Shown: in pieces, positions 7,690 through 14,450 of the stretch
Position numbering within the stretch: the first letter of the stretch is position 1
Layout of the letters: every line of letters begins with the position of its first letter
Assembly (NCBI GenBank): GCA_904501865.1
Contig: CAJGCF010000017.1
Span: 1-22,908, forward strand
DNA: 22,908 bases
Reading direction: 5' to 3'
DNA from: an uncultured Clostridia bacterium
GTDB lineage: Bacteria > Bacillota > Clostridia > Oscillospirales > CAG-272
Program-made: the position numbers and the translations under genes
Notes under the pieces: model-generated
What the model saw: the letters and a program-made list of their open reading frames with translations, nothing else
Database searches by the model: none
What the model was told of the DNA's origin: nothing

Positions 7690-8559
7690 GCATTCGCAAC
7701 AGACGGCGTCGTCACGAGAGTGATAGACGTGGGAGTCAGTGACAAGCTTTTGTATATAATTACTCCCGAGCACGGGCGTATTGCCGTTATGGTCAAGGGA
7801 GGTCGCTCACCGAGCAACAAGAATACCCCCGTCTCGCAACTCTTCACGTACGGAAATTTTGAGATAAATAAAAGCAATTCAATGTTCTGGCTTCGCTCGG
7901 GCTCGGTCATGGATCCTTTCTATGAGCTCTCGTCAGACATAGTTAAGGTTGCTCTTGCGTCGTATCTGTGCGATCTTGCCAACGAGCTTACCGATGAGGA
8001 GGACGAGGACAGCGCGCCTATTATGCGCCTCTTGCTCAACTCTATGTATCTCATAGGCAAGGGCGAGAAGGATATAAGGATAATAAGGTCTGTGTTTGAG
8101 ATGCGCGCTGCGGTGCTTTCAGGATACTGTCCCGAGCTCTCCTTCTGCGCGTACTGCAGAGAGCAGTATCCCGAGTTTACCTATCTTGACGTTATGGGAG
8201 GAAAGCTTATATGTACCGACTGTCTTGCAAAAAGAGGGCAGAAGGTGTCGAAGATATCCAAGGATTTTGAGGATATCCCAGAGGCGAGCGTTCTATGCGG
8301 AATGTCACCGTCGGCACTGGCGGCTCTGAGGTTTATTGCAAGCGCACCCTCGAACAAGGTATTCTCATTTGAACTCAATGACAGCGCAGAGCTTGACGCG
8401 CTCTCACGTACGACAGAGGCTTACATTATAAATCATCTTGGCAGAAACTTTGATTCGCTGGATTTCTATAAATCCTTAAAGCCATACAAAATCATCTTGG
8501 AAGGATTCCAAGATGATTTTTTCTTTTCAGTTTCCAAAACGTCTTTTATTGCGACGTGA
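7687..8559 (+). CDS. recO: DNA repair protein RecO
   Basis: Recombination mediator that loads RecA on SSB-covered single strands in the RecFOR pathway. The N-terminal OB fold begins at AFATDGVVTRVIDVGVSDKLLYIITPEHGRI, the helical domain follows, and a zinc module has cysteines at 154/157 (FCAYC) and 176/179 (CTDC). The start ATG 7687 has GGAG 6 bases upstream; in-frame ATG 7675 and TTG 7642 lie before or inside the hairpin repeat and are less likely. The length is 290 residues. The usual RecO end corresponds to about LDFYKSL; some two dozen further residues follow. A strong intrinsic terminator (8488-8527) lies inside this tail, before the stop at 8557, so the natural transcript may lack a stop codon. 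The last 33 bases overlap the convergent gene at 8527-9036. Confidence 0.94.
   Translation: MAFATDGVVTRVIDVGVSDKLLYIITPEHGRIAVMVKGGRSPSNKNTPVSQLFTYGNFEINKSNSMFWLRSGSVMDPFYELSSDIVKVALASYLCDLANELTDEEDEDSAPIMRLLLNSMYLIGKGEKDIRIIRSVFEMRAAVLSGYCPELSFCAYCREQYPEFTYLDVMGGKLICTDCLAKRGQKVSKISKDFEDIPEASVLCGMSPSALAALRFIASAPSNKVFSFELNDSAELDALSRTTEAYIINHLGRNFDSLDFYKSLKPYKIILEGFQDDFFFSVSKTSFIAT
8488..8527 (+). terminator. Intrinsic terminator inside the end of recO, probably bidirectional
   Basis: Perfect 15-bp stem (left arm 8488-8502, loop GGA, right arm 8506-8520), with a T-rich tract TTTTTTCTTTT on the plus strand. The minus strand also has a shorter TTTT after the stem, directly beyond the stop of the convergent gene. 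It lies within the recO reading frame, 30 bases before the stop codon. Confidence 0.88.
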
Positions 8560-9036
8560 CTTTATCTTCACGTTACCCGCCATAGCGCCGAGAATGCAGA
8601 ACAATACGGACAACGAGTGCAGAAGCGCGCTTTGCCAAAATTCATAATTGGAAGTTGGTGCTCCGCGAAGCAGTAATGAGAATAATATCATCACGAGTGT
8701 AGTAACAGCTCCGCATACCAGCCCGCAAGCAAGCGGGGAACGGTGCGTTTTCTTTGCCGTCACGAATCCGCCAAGAAAATTTGACGGAAGCAGCGCAAGC
8801 AGAGACAGAGGTGCTATCAATGAGCTTGGATCTGCGCTGGAATATGCCAAAGCGCAGGTCGCGCTTATAAGGATGAGCCCCGATATTGCCGTGGCGGCGA
8901 GTCCCAAAAGGGAATTTTTCAAAACACACGCAAGCAAGGGCGCATCGTCGTTCTCATAAGCCGATACAGGCAGAGAAGCCCCCCTTCTTACTGCGGGCAC
9001 ACCCGTCCTCTTGATTGCTTTTTTAGATATATTCAT
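8527..9036 (-). CDS. TIGR04086-like four-helix membrane protein
   Basis: A 169-residue protein with a polar N-terminus of about 40 residues and four hydrophobic segments: near 41-65 (SLLGLAATAISGLILISATCALAY), 72-95 (LIAPLSLLALLPSNFLGGFVTA), 102-122 (LACGLVCGAVTTLVMILFSLL) and 133-153 (SALLHSLSVLFCILGAMAGN), then a basic tail. The pattern and the NFLGGFVTAKK element fit the TIGR04086 membrane family, which in Clostridia is often found next to yajC. Its function is unknown. The start ATG 9036 has GGAGG 8 bases upstream, but that site sits in the 3' arm of a stable hairpin (9044-9089). The C-terminus overlaps recO on the opposite strand by 33 bases. Confidence 0.8.
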   Translation of the reverse strand: MNISKKAIKRTGVPAVRRGASLPVSAYENDDAPLLACVLKNSLLGLAATAISGLILISATCALAYSSADPSSLIAPLSLLALLPSNFLGGFVTAKKTHRSPLACGLVCGAVTTLVMILFSLLLRGAPTSNYEFWQSALLHSLSVLFCILGAMAGNVKIKSRRNKRRFGN

Positions 9037-9089
9037 AAAAAACACCTCCGTAAAACATACTTTTCGATAAAATATATGTTTTCGGAGGT
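9037..9089 (-). terminator. Hairpin after yajC that also covers the ribosome site of the next gene
   Basis: On the reverse strand ACCTCCGAAAACAT (9089-9076) can pair with ATGTTTTACGGAGGT (9058-9044), 14 pairs with one bulged base and a 17-base loop, followed by six T at 9042-9037. This is terminator-like for yajC, and its 3' arm holds the GGAGG used by the downstream membrane-protein gene. Confidence 0.7.
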
Positions 9090-9111
9090 ATTTATATTAC
9101 TGATAGTCCTA

Positions 9112-9438
9112 TCAGTCCGCAGAATCCTCTGCCTTGACATCAACGCGGCTTACGGCAGACTTGAGTATGCGAATCTTTGTGCAGTCACGGCTGGTTTCGA
9201 TAACGCAAGTCTCTTCCTTGATGCTGACCACTTTGCCGATGATACCGCCAATGGTGGTTATCTCATCACCTACCTGGAGGTTGTTCCTCATAGCGGCAAC
9301 CTCTTTTTCCTGCTTTTTCTGAGGACGGATGCCAAAGAAATAAAAGACTACGAATACGGCAACGAGCATAATTATGGTTACCCACATAGAGCCCCCGTTG
9401 TCCGCACCGGATGTAAGAAGCATAGCTGTATTGATCAT
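9112..9438 (-). CDS. yajC: Preprotein translocase subunit YajC
   Basis: Small auxiliary protein of the Sec translocon that associates with SecDF. It has 108 residues: a short N-terminus, one membrane segment at about residues 18-37 (MWVTIIMLVAVFVVFYFFGI), then the family signature RPQKKQEKE and the cytoplasmic beta-barrel-like domain LQVGDEITTIGGIIGKVVSIKEET. The start is ATG 9438, since AAGAAAGGG lies 7 bases upstream; an upstream in-frame extension to 9510 runs through the promoter and is rejected. secD and secF are not beside it here. It is followed by a TIGR04086-like membrane gene, a pairing seen in other Clostridia. Confidence 0.95.
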   Translation of the reverse strand: MINTAMLLTSGADNGGSMWVTIIMLVAVFVVFYFFGIRPQKKQEKEVAAMRNNLQVGDEITTIGGIIGKVVSIKEETCVIETSRDCTKIRILKSAVSRVDVKAEDSAD

Positions 9439-9481
9439 TTTAAAACCCTTTCTTGCAGTTGAATTTTTACTTATCTCATAT

Positions 9482-9510
9482 ATTCTACCCTTAAAAGCAT
9501 AAAAATTCAA
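9482..9510 (-). promoter_or_regulatory. Sigma-A promoter of yajC
   Basis: Reverse strand TTGAAT at 9510-9505, TAGAAT at 9487-9482, spacer 17 bases, about 45 bases before the yajC ATG. Confidence 0.7.
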
Positions 9511-9538
9511 TTACTTATTTGTAAATTTTTTATATACG

Positions 9539-9562
9539 AGTAAAAATTATTCAATTTTTACT
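9539..9562. repeat. Perfect inverted repeat between divergent yajC and rimM promoters
   Basis: AGTAAAAATT and AATTTTTACT, 10-bp arms separated by ATTC. It lies upstream of the -35 of yajC and about 50 bp upstream of the -35 of rimM. It could be an operator or simply an AT-rich hairpin; nothing in the sequence decides. Confidence 0.6.
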
Positions 9563-9609
9563 GAAAATCAGGAAAAATATTCATATAAACAAAAAAATCA
9601 AGCAATCTC

Positions 9610-9638
9610 TTGCAATTTTATCCTTTGTGTGATATAAT
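9610..9638 (+). promoter_or_regulatory. Sigma-A promoter of the rimM-trmD operon
   Basis: TTGCAA at 9610-9615 and TATAAT at 9633-9638, spacer 17 bases with TGTGA just before the -10. Start of rimM is 40 bases downstream. Confidence 0.82.
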
Positions 9639-9677
9639 TACTCTGTATAATAATGTAATGTGATGGAAAAGGTCGAC

Positions 9678-10193
9678 ATGGAAAAGAAAAGATATCTTGA
9701 ATGTGCAATAGTTATAAATACACACGGAGTCAGGGGAGACGTCAAGCTTGAGTCTCTCTGCGATACTCCCGCGGTGCTCGCAGGTCTTAAGAGAGTGTTT
9801 GTGTGCAGGTCGGGAGAGTACAAGGAAATAAAGGTACTTCACGCCTCTGTGTTCAAGAGTTTCGTGCTGGCTACTCTTGAAGGCGTTTCGGATATGGATG
9901 CCGCTATGAGCCTCAAGGGTACAACTCTGTATGCCGCCCGTGATGACTTTGATCTCGATGAGGGAGACTATTTCATCGCGGATCTTATCGGTCTCCACAT
10001 TATAGATAACGTTAGCGGCAAGGTATATGGAAAAGTAACCGACGTTATCAATAGAGGAGCATCGGACATATACGTGATAAGGACCGAGCAGGGTGAGAGA
10101 ATGATGCCCGCAGTAGAGGAATTTGTTAAGAGAATAGACTTGGAGAAGGGAATTTTCGTAGAAGTTATTCCCGGACTCTTGTCCGACGACTGA
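9678..10193 (+). CDS. rimM: Ribosome maturation factor RimM
   Basis: Binds ribosomal protein S19 and helps 30S head assembly and 16S processing. The 171-residue sequence has the N-terminal RimM barrel with the signature VINTHGVRGDVKLES, a linker, and the C-terminal PRC-barrel beginning at DYFIADLIGLHIIDNVSGKVYGKVTDVI and ending in GERMMPAVEEFVKRIDLEKG and EVIPGLL. ATG 9678 is preferred because AAAAGG ends 5 bases upstream; in-frame GTG 9660 and ATG 9663 have no ribosome site. trmD follows 28 bases later. The usual flanks rpsP and a KH-domain gene are not upstream here. Confidence 0.96.
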   Translation: MEKKRYLECAIVINTHGVRGDVKLESLCDTPAVLAGLKRVFVCRSGEYKEIKVLHASVFKSFVLATLEGVSDMDAAMSLKGTTLYAARDDFDLDEGDYFIADLIGLHIIDNVSGKVYGKVTDVINRGASDIYVIRTEQGERMMPAVEEFVKRIDLEKGIFVEVIPGLLSDD

Positions 10194-10221
10194 TGCTTTC
10201 TGACTTTGACGGAGAGAAATT

Positions 10222-10932
10222 ATGATATTTGATATAATGACACTTTTTCCCGATATGGTTGATAACATACTCGGGGAGAGCATAATAGGACGCGCGAGAA
10301 AGAGCGGAGCGGTCGAGATAAATCTCTATAACATAAGAGACTATTCAGAGGATAAGCATAGACGCGTTGATGACACACCCTACGGCGGTGGCAAGGGAAT
10401 GCTTATGATGGCACCTCCTATCTATAATTGTTATTCCGCAATACTTGAGGATCACAAAAAGGCAGGACGAACAGACGAGCGCCGTAGAGTAATCTATATG
10501 TCTCCCGCAGGCAAGGTGCTAAATCAGAAAAAGGCAGAGGAGCTTTCTGCTTACGACAACTTGATAATTTTGTGCGGACACTATGAGGGAGTGGACAGAA
10601 GAATAATCGACGAGATAGTCGACGAGGAGATATCCATTGGAGATTTTGTGCTTACGGGCGGAGAGGTGCCCGCTGCGATACTCGTAGACTGTGTGTCAAG
10701 ACTACTACCGGGAGTTCTTTCGGATCCCGAATGCTATGAAAAGGAAAGCATATCCTCGGGAATGCTTGAATATCCGCAATATACAAGACCTTATGAATTT
10801 CACGGCGTTAAGGTTCCGGACGTGCTTATATCGGGACATCACGCCAATATAGACAAATGGCGCGAGGATAGCGCAAGAAAGCTGACGGAGGAGAACCGCC
10901 CGGATCTGCTTGAGCAAAGCAAAGATAAATAA
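10222..10932 (+). CDS. trmD: tRNA (guanine-N1-)-methyltransferase TrmD
   Basis: Methylates G37 of tRNAs next to the anticodon using S-adenosylmethionine, which prevents +1 frameshifting; essential in most bacteria. The 236-residue SPOUT enzyme shows DIMTLFPDMV at the N-terminus, RRVDDTPYGGGKGMLM, the trefoil-knot cofactor site (YMSPAGK, LCGHYEGVDRRIID, SIGDFVLTGGE) and the C-terminal tRNA-binding region LEYPQYTRPYEFHGVKVPDVLISGHHANI. The length is typical. The ATG has GGAGAG about 7 bases upstream. rplS, the common downstream neighbour, is replaced by an O-antigen-ligase-like gene 34 bases on. Confidence 0.97.
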   Translation: MIFDIMTLFPDMVDNILGESIIGRARKSGAVEINLYNIRDYSEDKHRRVDDTPYGGGKGMLMMAPPIYNCYSAILEDHKKAGRTDERRRVIYMSPAGKVLNQKKAEELSAYDNLIILCGHYEGVDRRIIDEIVDEEISIGDFVLTGGEVPAAILVDCVSRLLPGVLSDPECYEKESISSGMLEYPQYTRPYEFHGVKVPDVLISGHHANIDKWREDSARKLTEENRPDLLEQSKDK

Positions 10933-10966
10933 ACGACTGCACGACGCAGACAGAAAGGAGGAAGCA

Positions 10967-12946
10967 ATGGCAAAGAGAAAACGTAAGCTCAGAGCGAAGA
11001 GAGGCTCAGTTCTGATAGAAGCAGTGGATACTTTAATAAGACGAATATATTCTGTTTTTACCCGTGGAGGGATCGGAGAAAAGCTTTTAGCTGACAACGA
11101 TATTTGCCAAAGAAACGCTATGTCATGGCTTCCTAAAACAAAGCAGGGCATCGCGCGCAAGTTTGCGAGATGTGTGGAAGATGTTGCTGACAAGAGTGTA
11201 GCCGTGCGAATATTCAGCTCCATAAGGGTATTCTTGGCGCAGCTCGGACTTAACGTTTACGGAATGCTTTTTGCGTCCTACGGTTTAGTAGCCATTTTTA
11301 TGCATTATTTTCTCGTGATGGCAAACGGAGATTACAAGGATTCGGAATATGAATTGATATCCTTGTCTGTTATGGTTATTTGTTCTATACCGATGCTATT
11401 CAGACCTATCGCAGCCTCGGAGGCAATATGCGAAAGCCGATTTATGCGAAGGATAACTCGGGAATTGTTTGGAATGCCTGAAGAAAAATTCAAAATCACT
11501 AAACATTATAATGGCGCGGAATTTACTTTTTGTGCCGCCATTGCGGGAATATTGCTCGGATTGATTACGTTCTTTTGGAATGTTCTGTATTTGCCAATGG
11601 CATTTGCAATATTAGTTCTTATATGTGTGGTGTTCGCCAATCCCGAAGCGGGAGTTGCGGTGACGTTTTTTGCAACTCCTTTTCTCCAATATACCGATTT
11701 TGCGGAGCTTATACTTATATTGATGATATGTATAACCGCAATTTCATATGTTTGCAAGCTTATTCGCAAGCGCAGAACGTTAAAGCTTACTTATGATACC
11801 GCGGTGCTTATGATATTCTGCGGATTTATTCTAATAGCAAGTATGTTTTCAAATGCGGGCGCAAGTGCTCTCAGGGATTCATTATTTGCGATAGCGGTAA
11901 TTCTCGGCGGATACGTGCTTACATATAATCTTATGGATAATACGCAAAGATTGTCTGTTTGTGTAAAGTCACTTATATTCTCCTTTGTGACGGTGTGCAT
12001 ATTCGGTCTTCTTGGAGTGTTCTATAACGGAATTAACGGTAAAGTAATGCATTCGGTCAACGAAGAAATAGTGCAGGCATCTGTTCAAAACGTTCCAGGG
12101 ATAGCTGACGCGGCAAGTGTTTTCGGAGTGTTTGCCGTGTTGGTGTTCCCATTGTTGCTAGCATATCTGTCGAAAACCAAAAACGCAAAGAGTGGCGTTA
12201 TATTTGCCCTTTGGTGTATATTATCGGTGTTTTCTGTGTGGTATTTCGGCAACGGCGAGACAATGATAATTCTTGGAATAGAATTTTGTCTATTCTGGAT
12301 ACTCCGAAGCCATAAATCTCTGACGTCATTTGTTTTTTTGATGATACCCATAGGCTTGATATTTGCCGCATACCCTTTTGCTGTAAAATACTTTGGTGTT
12401 CCTACAATGTCAGATATATTGAATGCTTTAATGCCTAAAATGTCGTATGAGTCATCACTTCATACAGCCGTGAATTCAAGCGTGCTGGAAATGTTACGCG
12501 ATGGGCATTTGGCGGGTATAGGAGTTGGCGAACACGCGTTCAAGGCTATGTTTGCGGCATACGCGGATTCCGTTTCTTCAGGAGCTGCCGCTCCGTTGTC
12601 ACTGGTGTTGCAGGTAATATGCTGGTCAGGTATCGGGGGCTTGCTTGCGTTTATTGTTTTTGTGCTGTTGCTTTTGAAAAACAGCTTCGGATTTTTCAGA
12701 AGTGATGCCCAAAAATCATTAAAGATCCCCGCTTGGGGACTATTCTGCTCCTTGTTTTGCGTGATGCTGCTTGGCAGCGTGACTGACGTGTGGAGTGACA
12801 TGAGAATGTTGTATCTTTTCTGGTCCTGCGCAGGATTGCTTATGGGGTATATCAGGCACGGTCTTGATGAAGACAAGTTGAAAAAAGCAGAATTCCTCGA
12901 ATATGATTTTCAGGCGGATGCGGAGCTTCATTTCCATAAACGATAA
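10967..12946 (+). CDS. O-antigen ligase / Wzy-like polytopic membrane protein
   Basis: A 659-residue membrane protein. The first 80 or so residues are strongly basic (MAKRKRKLRAKRG) and cytoplasmic; about a dozen hydrophobic segments follow between residues 90 and 640. The O-antigen ligase/Wzy_C character rests on the extracytoplasmic loop before the last helices, with MLRDGHLAGIGVGEHAFKAMFAAYA resembling the family's G-x-G-x-G-x-F region, and on overall topology. Such enzymes join or polymerise lipid-linked glycans at the outer face of the membrane, but here no glycosyltransferase or flippase is nearby, so the substrate is unknown. ATG 10967 has AAAGGAGG 7 bases upstream; the in-frame TTG at 10910 is inside trmD and is rejected. 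It is probably co-transcribed with rimM-trmD. Codon use looks more AT-rich than in the neighbours. Confidence 0.8.
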   Translation: MAKRKRKLRAKRGSVLIEAVDTLIRRIYSVFTRGGIGEKLLADNDICQRNAMSWLPKTKQGIARKFARCVEDVADKSVAVRIFSSIRVFLAQLGLNVYGMLFASYGLVAIFMHYFLVMANGDYKDSEYELISLSVMVICSIPMLFRPIAASEAICESRFMRRITRELFGMPEEKFKITKHYNGAEFTFCAAIAGILLGLITFFWNVLYLPMAFAILVLICVVFANPEAGVAVTFFATPFLQYTDFAELILILMICITAISYVCKLIRKRRTLKLTYDTAVLMIFCGFILIASMFSNAGASALRDSLFAIAVILGGYVLTYNLMDNTQRLSVCVKSLIFSFVTVCIFGLLGVFYNGINGKVMHSVNEEIVQASVQNVPGIADAASVFGVFAVLVFPLLLAYLSKTKNAKSGVIFALWCILSVFSVWYFGNGETMIILGIEFCLFWILRSHKSLTSFVFLMIPIGLIFAAYPFAVKYFGVPTMSDILNALMPKMSYESSLHTAVNSSVLEMLRDGHLAGIGVGEHAFKAMFAAYADSVSSGAAAPLSLVLQVICWSGIGGLLAFIVFVLLLLKNSFGFFRSDAQKSLKIPAWGLFCSLFCVMLLGSVTDVWSDMRMLYLFWSCAGLLMGYIRHGLDEDKLKKAEFLEYDFQADAELHFHKR

Positions 12947-13061
12947 AAAATGATTCAATGGGTGGATAGTGGCAGCGCATCAATGCGGATATGAGTCTAA
13001 CGTGAAGATTACCACATACTTGTATTCAAGTGAACTTTTTTGCGAACGAATTTTGTAAGAA

Positions 13062-13120
13062 TGGCAAAATTCATCAACAATATTTGTGTCGCCGCGGGCG
13101 GCGGAATGAGGATTTATATG
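13062..13120 (+). repeat. GC-hairpin repeat copy 2, upstream of the first DUF4330-like gene
   Basis: Stem TCGCCGC/GCGGCGG at 13089-13104 (outer pair T-G) with a GG loop, then AATGAGG and the start codon, in the same arrangement as copy 1 before recO. The ribosome site GAGG is part of the repeat. Confidence 0.75.
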
Positions 13121-13735
13121 AATGAAGTAAAAAATCATGATCAGGATCAAAAGCAGAATGATCTGAAGGCGGATAGAGAAAAATCCATGAATTATGATAA
13201 GGCTTCGCCTCAAAAAGAGGTGCCAGAGCTTTTTGGAGGACAGAGAGCACGAGATATTTCCAACATGAACAAGTCCAAGGAAGCCAAGAAAAAAAAGATA
13301 CCCATAGTTGTGGACATAATAGTTGCGATTTTAATGGTGGCAATAATTCTTGGTGTTGTGGTCGGAGCATATTTGTTATTTAGATATTATTCGGGTGACT
13401 ATGCGGGGGTAGATGTAAAATATGCACTGATATGTATATGTGATGAGGATCCTTCCGCTTATATGACCGCAAATAACAGAGAGCTTTATCTGGATTCGGG
13501 AAACACAGCGATATTGTTTGGAAAGATCACTGATGTCAGGGTTATAGAATCAGGGAATAATGATAGTGACGACATTGTTGTATTGACCGTATCCGTGAAT
13601 GCAAAATACAAAAAGGGCGAGGGATATACCATAGAAGAAAACAGGATTGCCGTAGGTCGCTCGTACACGTTGCGCTCGGAAGGCTTGAGAATAACGGGGA
13701 CAATAGCAGAGCTTGAAACGGAAGGAGGCAGATGA
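13118..13735 (+). CDS. One-pass membrane protein, DUF4330-like (first of pair)
   Basis: A 205-residue protein. Residues 1-60 are polar, Gln/Asp/Lys-rich and likely disordered in the cytoplasm; one membrane segment at about 63-89 (IVVDIIVAILMVAIILGVVVGAYLL); then an extracytoplasmic domain starting VDVKYALIC and containing GKITDVRVIES and YTIEENRIAVGRSYTL. That domain runs parallel to the next gene's domain (KYRVIFEC, GNIYDF, YSIGDVNITVGSTINV), so the two look like tandem paralogs with a DUF4330-type fold. ATG 13118 has GAGG 6 bases upstream, supplied by the hairpin repeat; the upstream in-frame reading to 13040 passes through the repeat. The function is unknown; the setting suggests envelope glycan work with the upstream ligase-like protein. 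Confidence 0.75.
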   Translation: MNEVKNHDQDQKQNDLKADREKSMNYDKASPQKEVPELFGGQRARDISNMNKSKEAKKKKIPIVVDIIVAILMVAIILGVVVGAYLLFRYYSGDYAGVDVKYALICICDEDPSAYMTANNRELYLDSGNTAILFGKITDVRVIESGNNDSDDIVVLTVSVNAKYKKGEGYTIEENRIAVGRSYTLRSEGLRITGTIAELETEGGR

Positions 13736-13739
13736 TATT

Positions 13740-14267
13740 ATGGCAAAATCTACTACCAAAAACAGAAAAAGATTTAATATTATAGACGCCATAATAATTT
13801 TGCTTCTTATAGCTTTAGTTGGAACATTTGCGTACGGTGTTTATTCCAAGGCTTATTCAAAACCGTCCAGCGCCGATAGCAAATACAGAGTGATTTTTGA
13901 ATGCTCCGAGGAATATGATAGCATACTCAATTATCTGCCGAACGGAGAAGCTGTTTATTTTGCGGCAGATGGGGTATTGCTTGGAAACATTTACGATTTC
14001 AATCCCAATGATGAAGTAGGCGCCGTTTATGAAATATCCAACGATAAGGACGATACATCAGATCAGGATGAGGATGTTGGTGACGAATATCGCAAGATAA
14101 GATTCGGTGGGGAATTAAAGCTGAATTCTGAGGCGATAAAGTCAAAGCGAGCCGATTACTATTCCATAGGTGACGTTAATATTACTGTGGGTAGTACCAT
14201 AAACGTATATACCGACGAAGCAGAGTTTACTCTTACCATAGTTAGTATAACTGCAATAGAGCAGTGA
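13740..14267 (+). CDS. DUF4330-like one-pass membrane protein (second of pair)
   Basis: A 175-residue protein with a short basic N-terminus, the typical DUF4330 opening KRFNIIDAIIILLLIALVGTFAYGVYS (membrane segment about residues 14-34), and an extracytoplasmic beta-rich domain interrupted by an acidic loop (DKDDTSDQDEDVGDE). ATG 13740 is chosen because GGAGG lies 11 bases upstream and the gene then starts 4 bases after its neighbour's stop. DUF4330 proteins have no established function; in Firmicutes I know them near polysaccharide genes, which fits the O-antigen-ligase-like gene upstream. The family call rests on the N-terminal pattern. Confidence 0.78.
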   Translation: MAKSTTKNRKRFNIIDAIIILLLIALVGTFAYGVYSKAYSKPSSADSKYRVIFECSEEYDSILNYLPNGEAVYFAADGVLLGNIYDFNPNDEVGAVYEISNDKDDTSDQDEDVGDEYRKIRFGGELKLNSEAIKSKRADYYSIGDVNITVGSTINVYTDEAEFTLTIVSITAIEQ

Positions 14268-14294
14268 GATGGAACGGAAATCACATTTTGAGAC

Positions 14295-14308
14295 AATTGA
14301 CGTCAATT
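14295..14308. other. 14-bp perfect palindrome upstream of ptsH
   Basis: AATTGACGTCAATT, about 60 bp before the -35 of ptsH in a non-coding gap. It may be an operator or part of a transcription end signal; there is no T-run after it. Confidence 0.5.
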
Positions 14309-14369
14309 TATTGTGTATTATGCAACAAAATGCCGCTTGAATATGGTGAAAAATATATAATATTGCCCC

Positions 14370-14398
14370 TTGATTTTAACGCGATTTTTTGTTATACT
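14370..14398 (+). promoter_or_regulatory. Sigma-A promoter of ptsH
   Basis: TTGATT at 14370-14375 and TATACT at 14393-14398, spacer 17 bases; predicted start of RNA about 45 bases before the ATG. Confidence 0.8.
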
Positions 14399-14450
14399 TA
14401 TTATGACCGAAACTGTGTTTAATAAGATTTGGATAGACAGGGGAATATTT

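Noticed and set aside
9618..10283. Minus-strand open frame of 221 codons opposite rimM and trmD
   Set aside because: Shadow of rimM, which has a promoter, ribosome site and family motifs.
14370..14450. Longer HPr reading from 14370
   Set aside because: It would translate the ptsH promoter itself; HPr begins at KTCEIVITN with a proper ribosome site before 14451.
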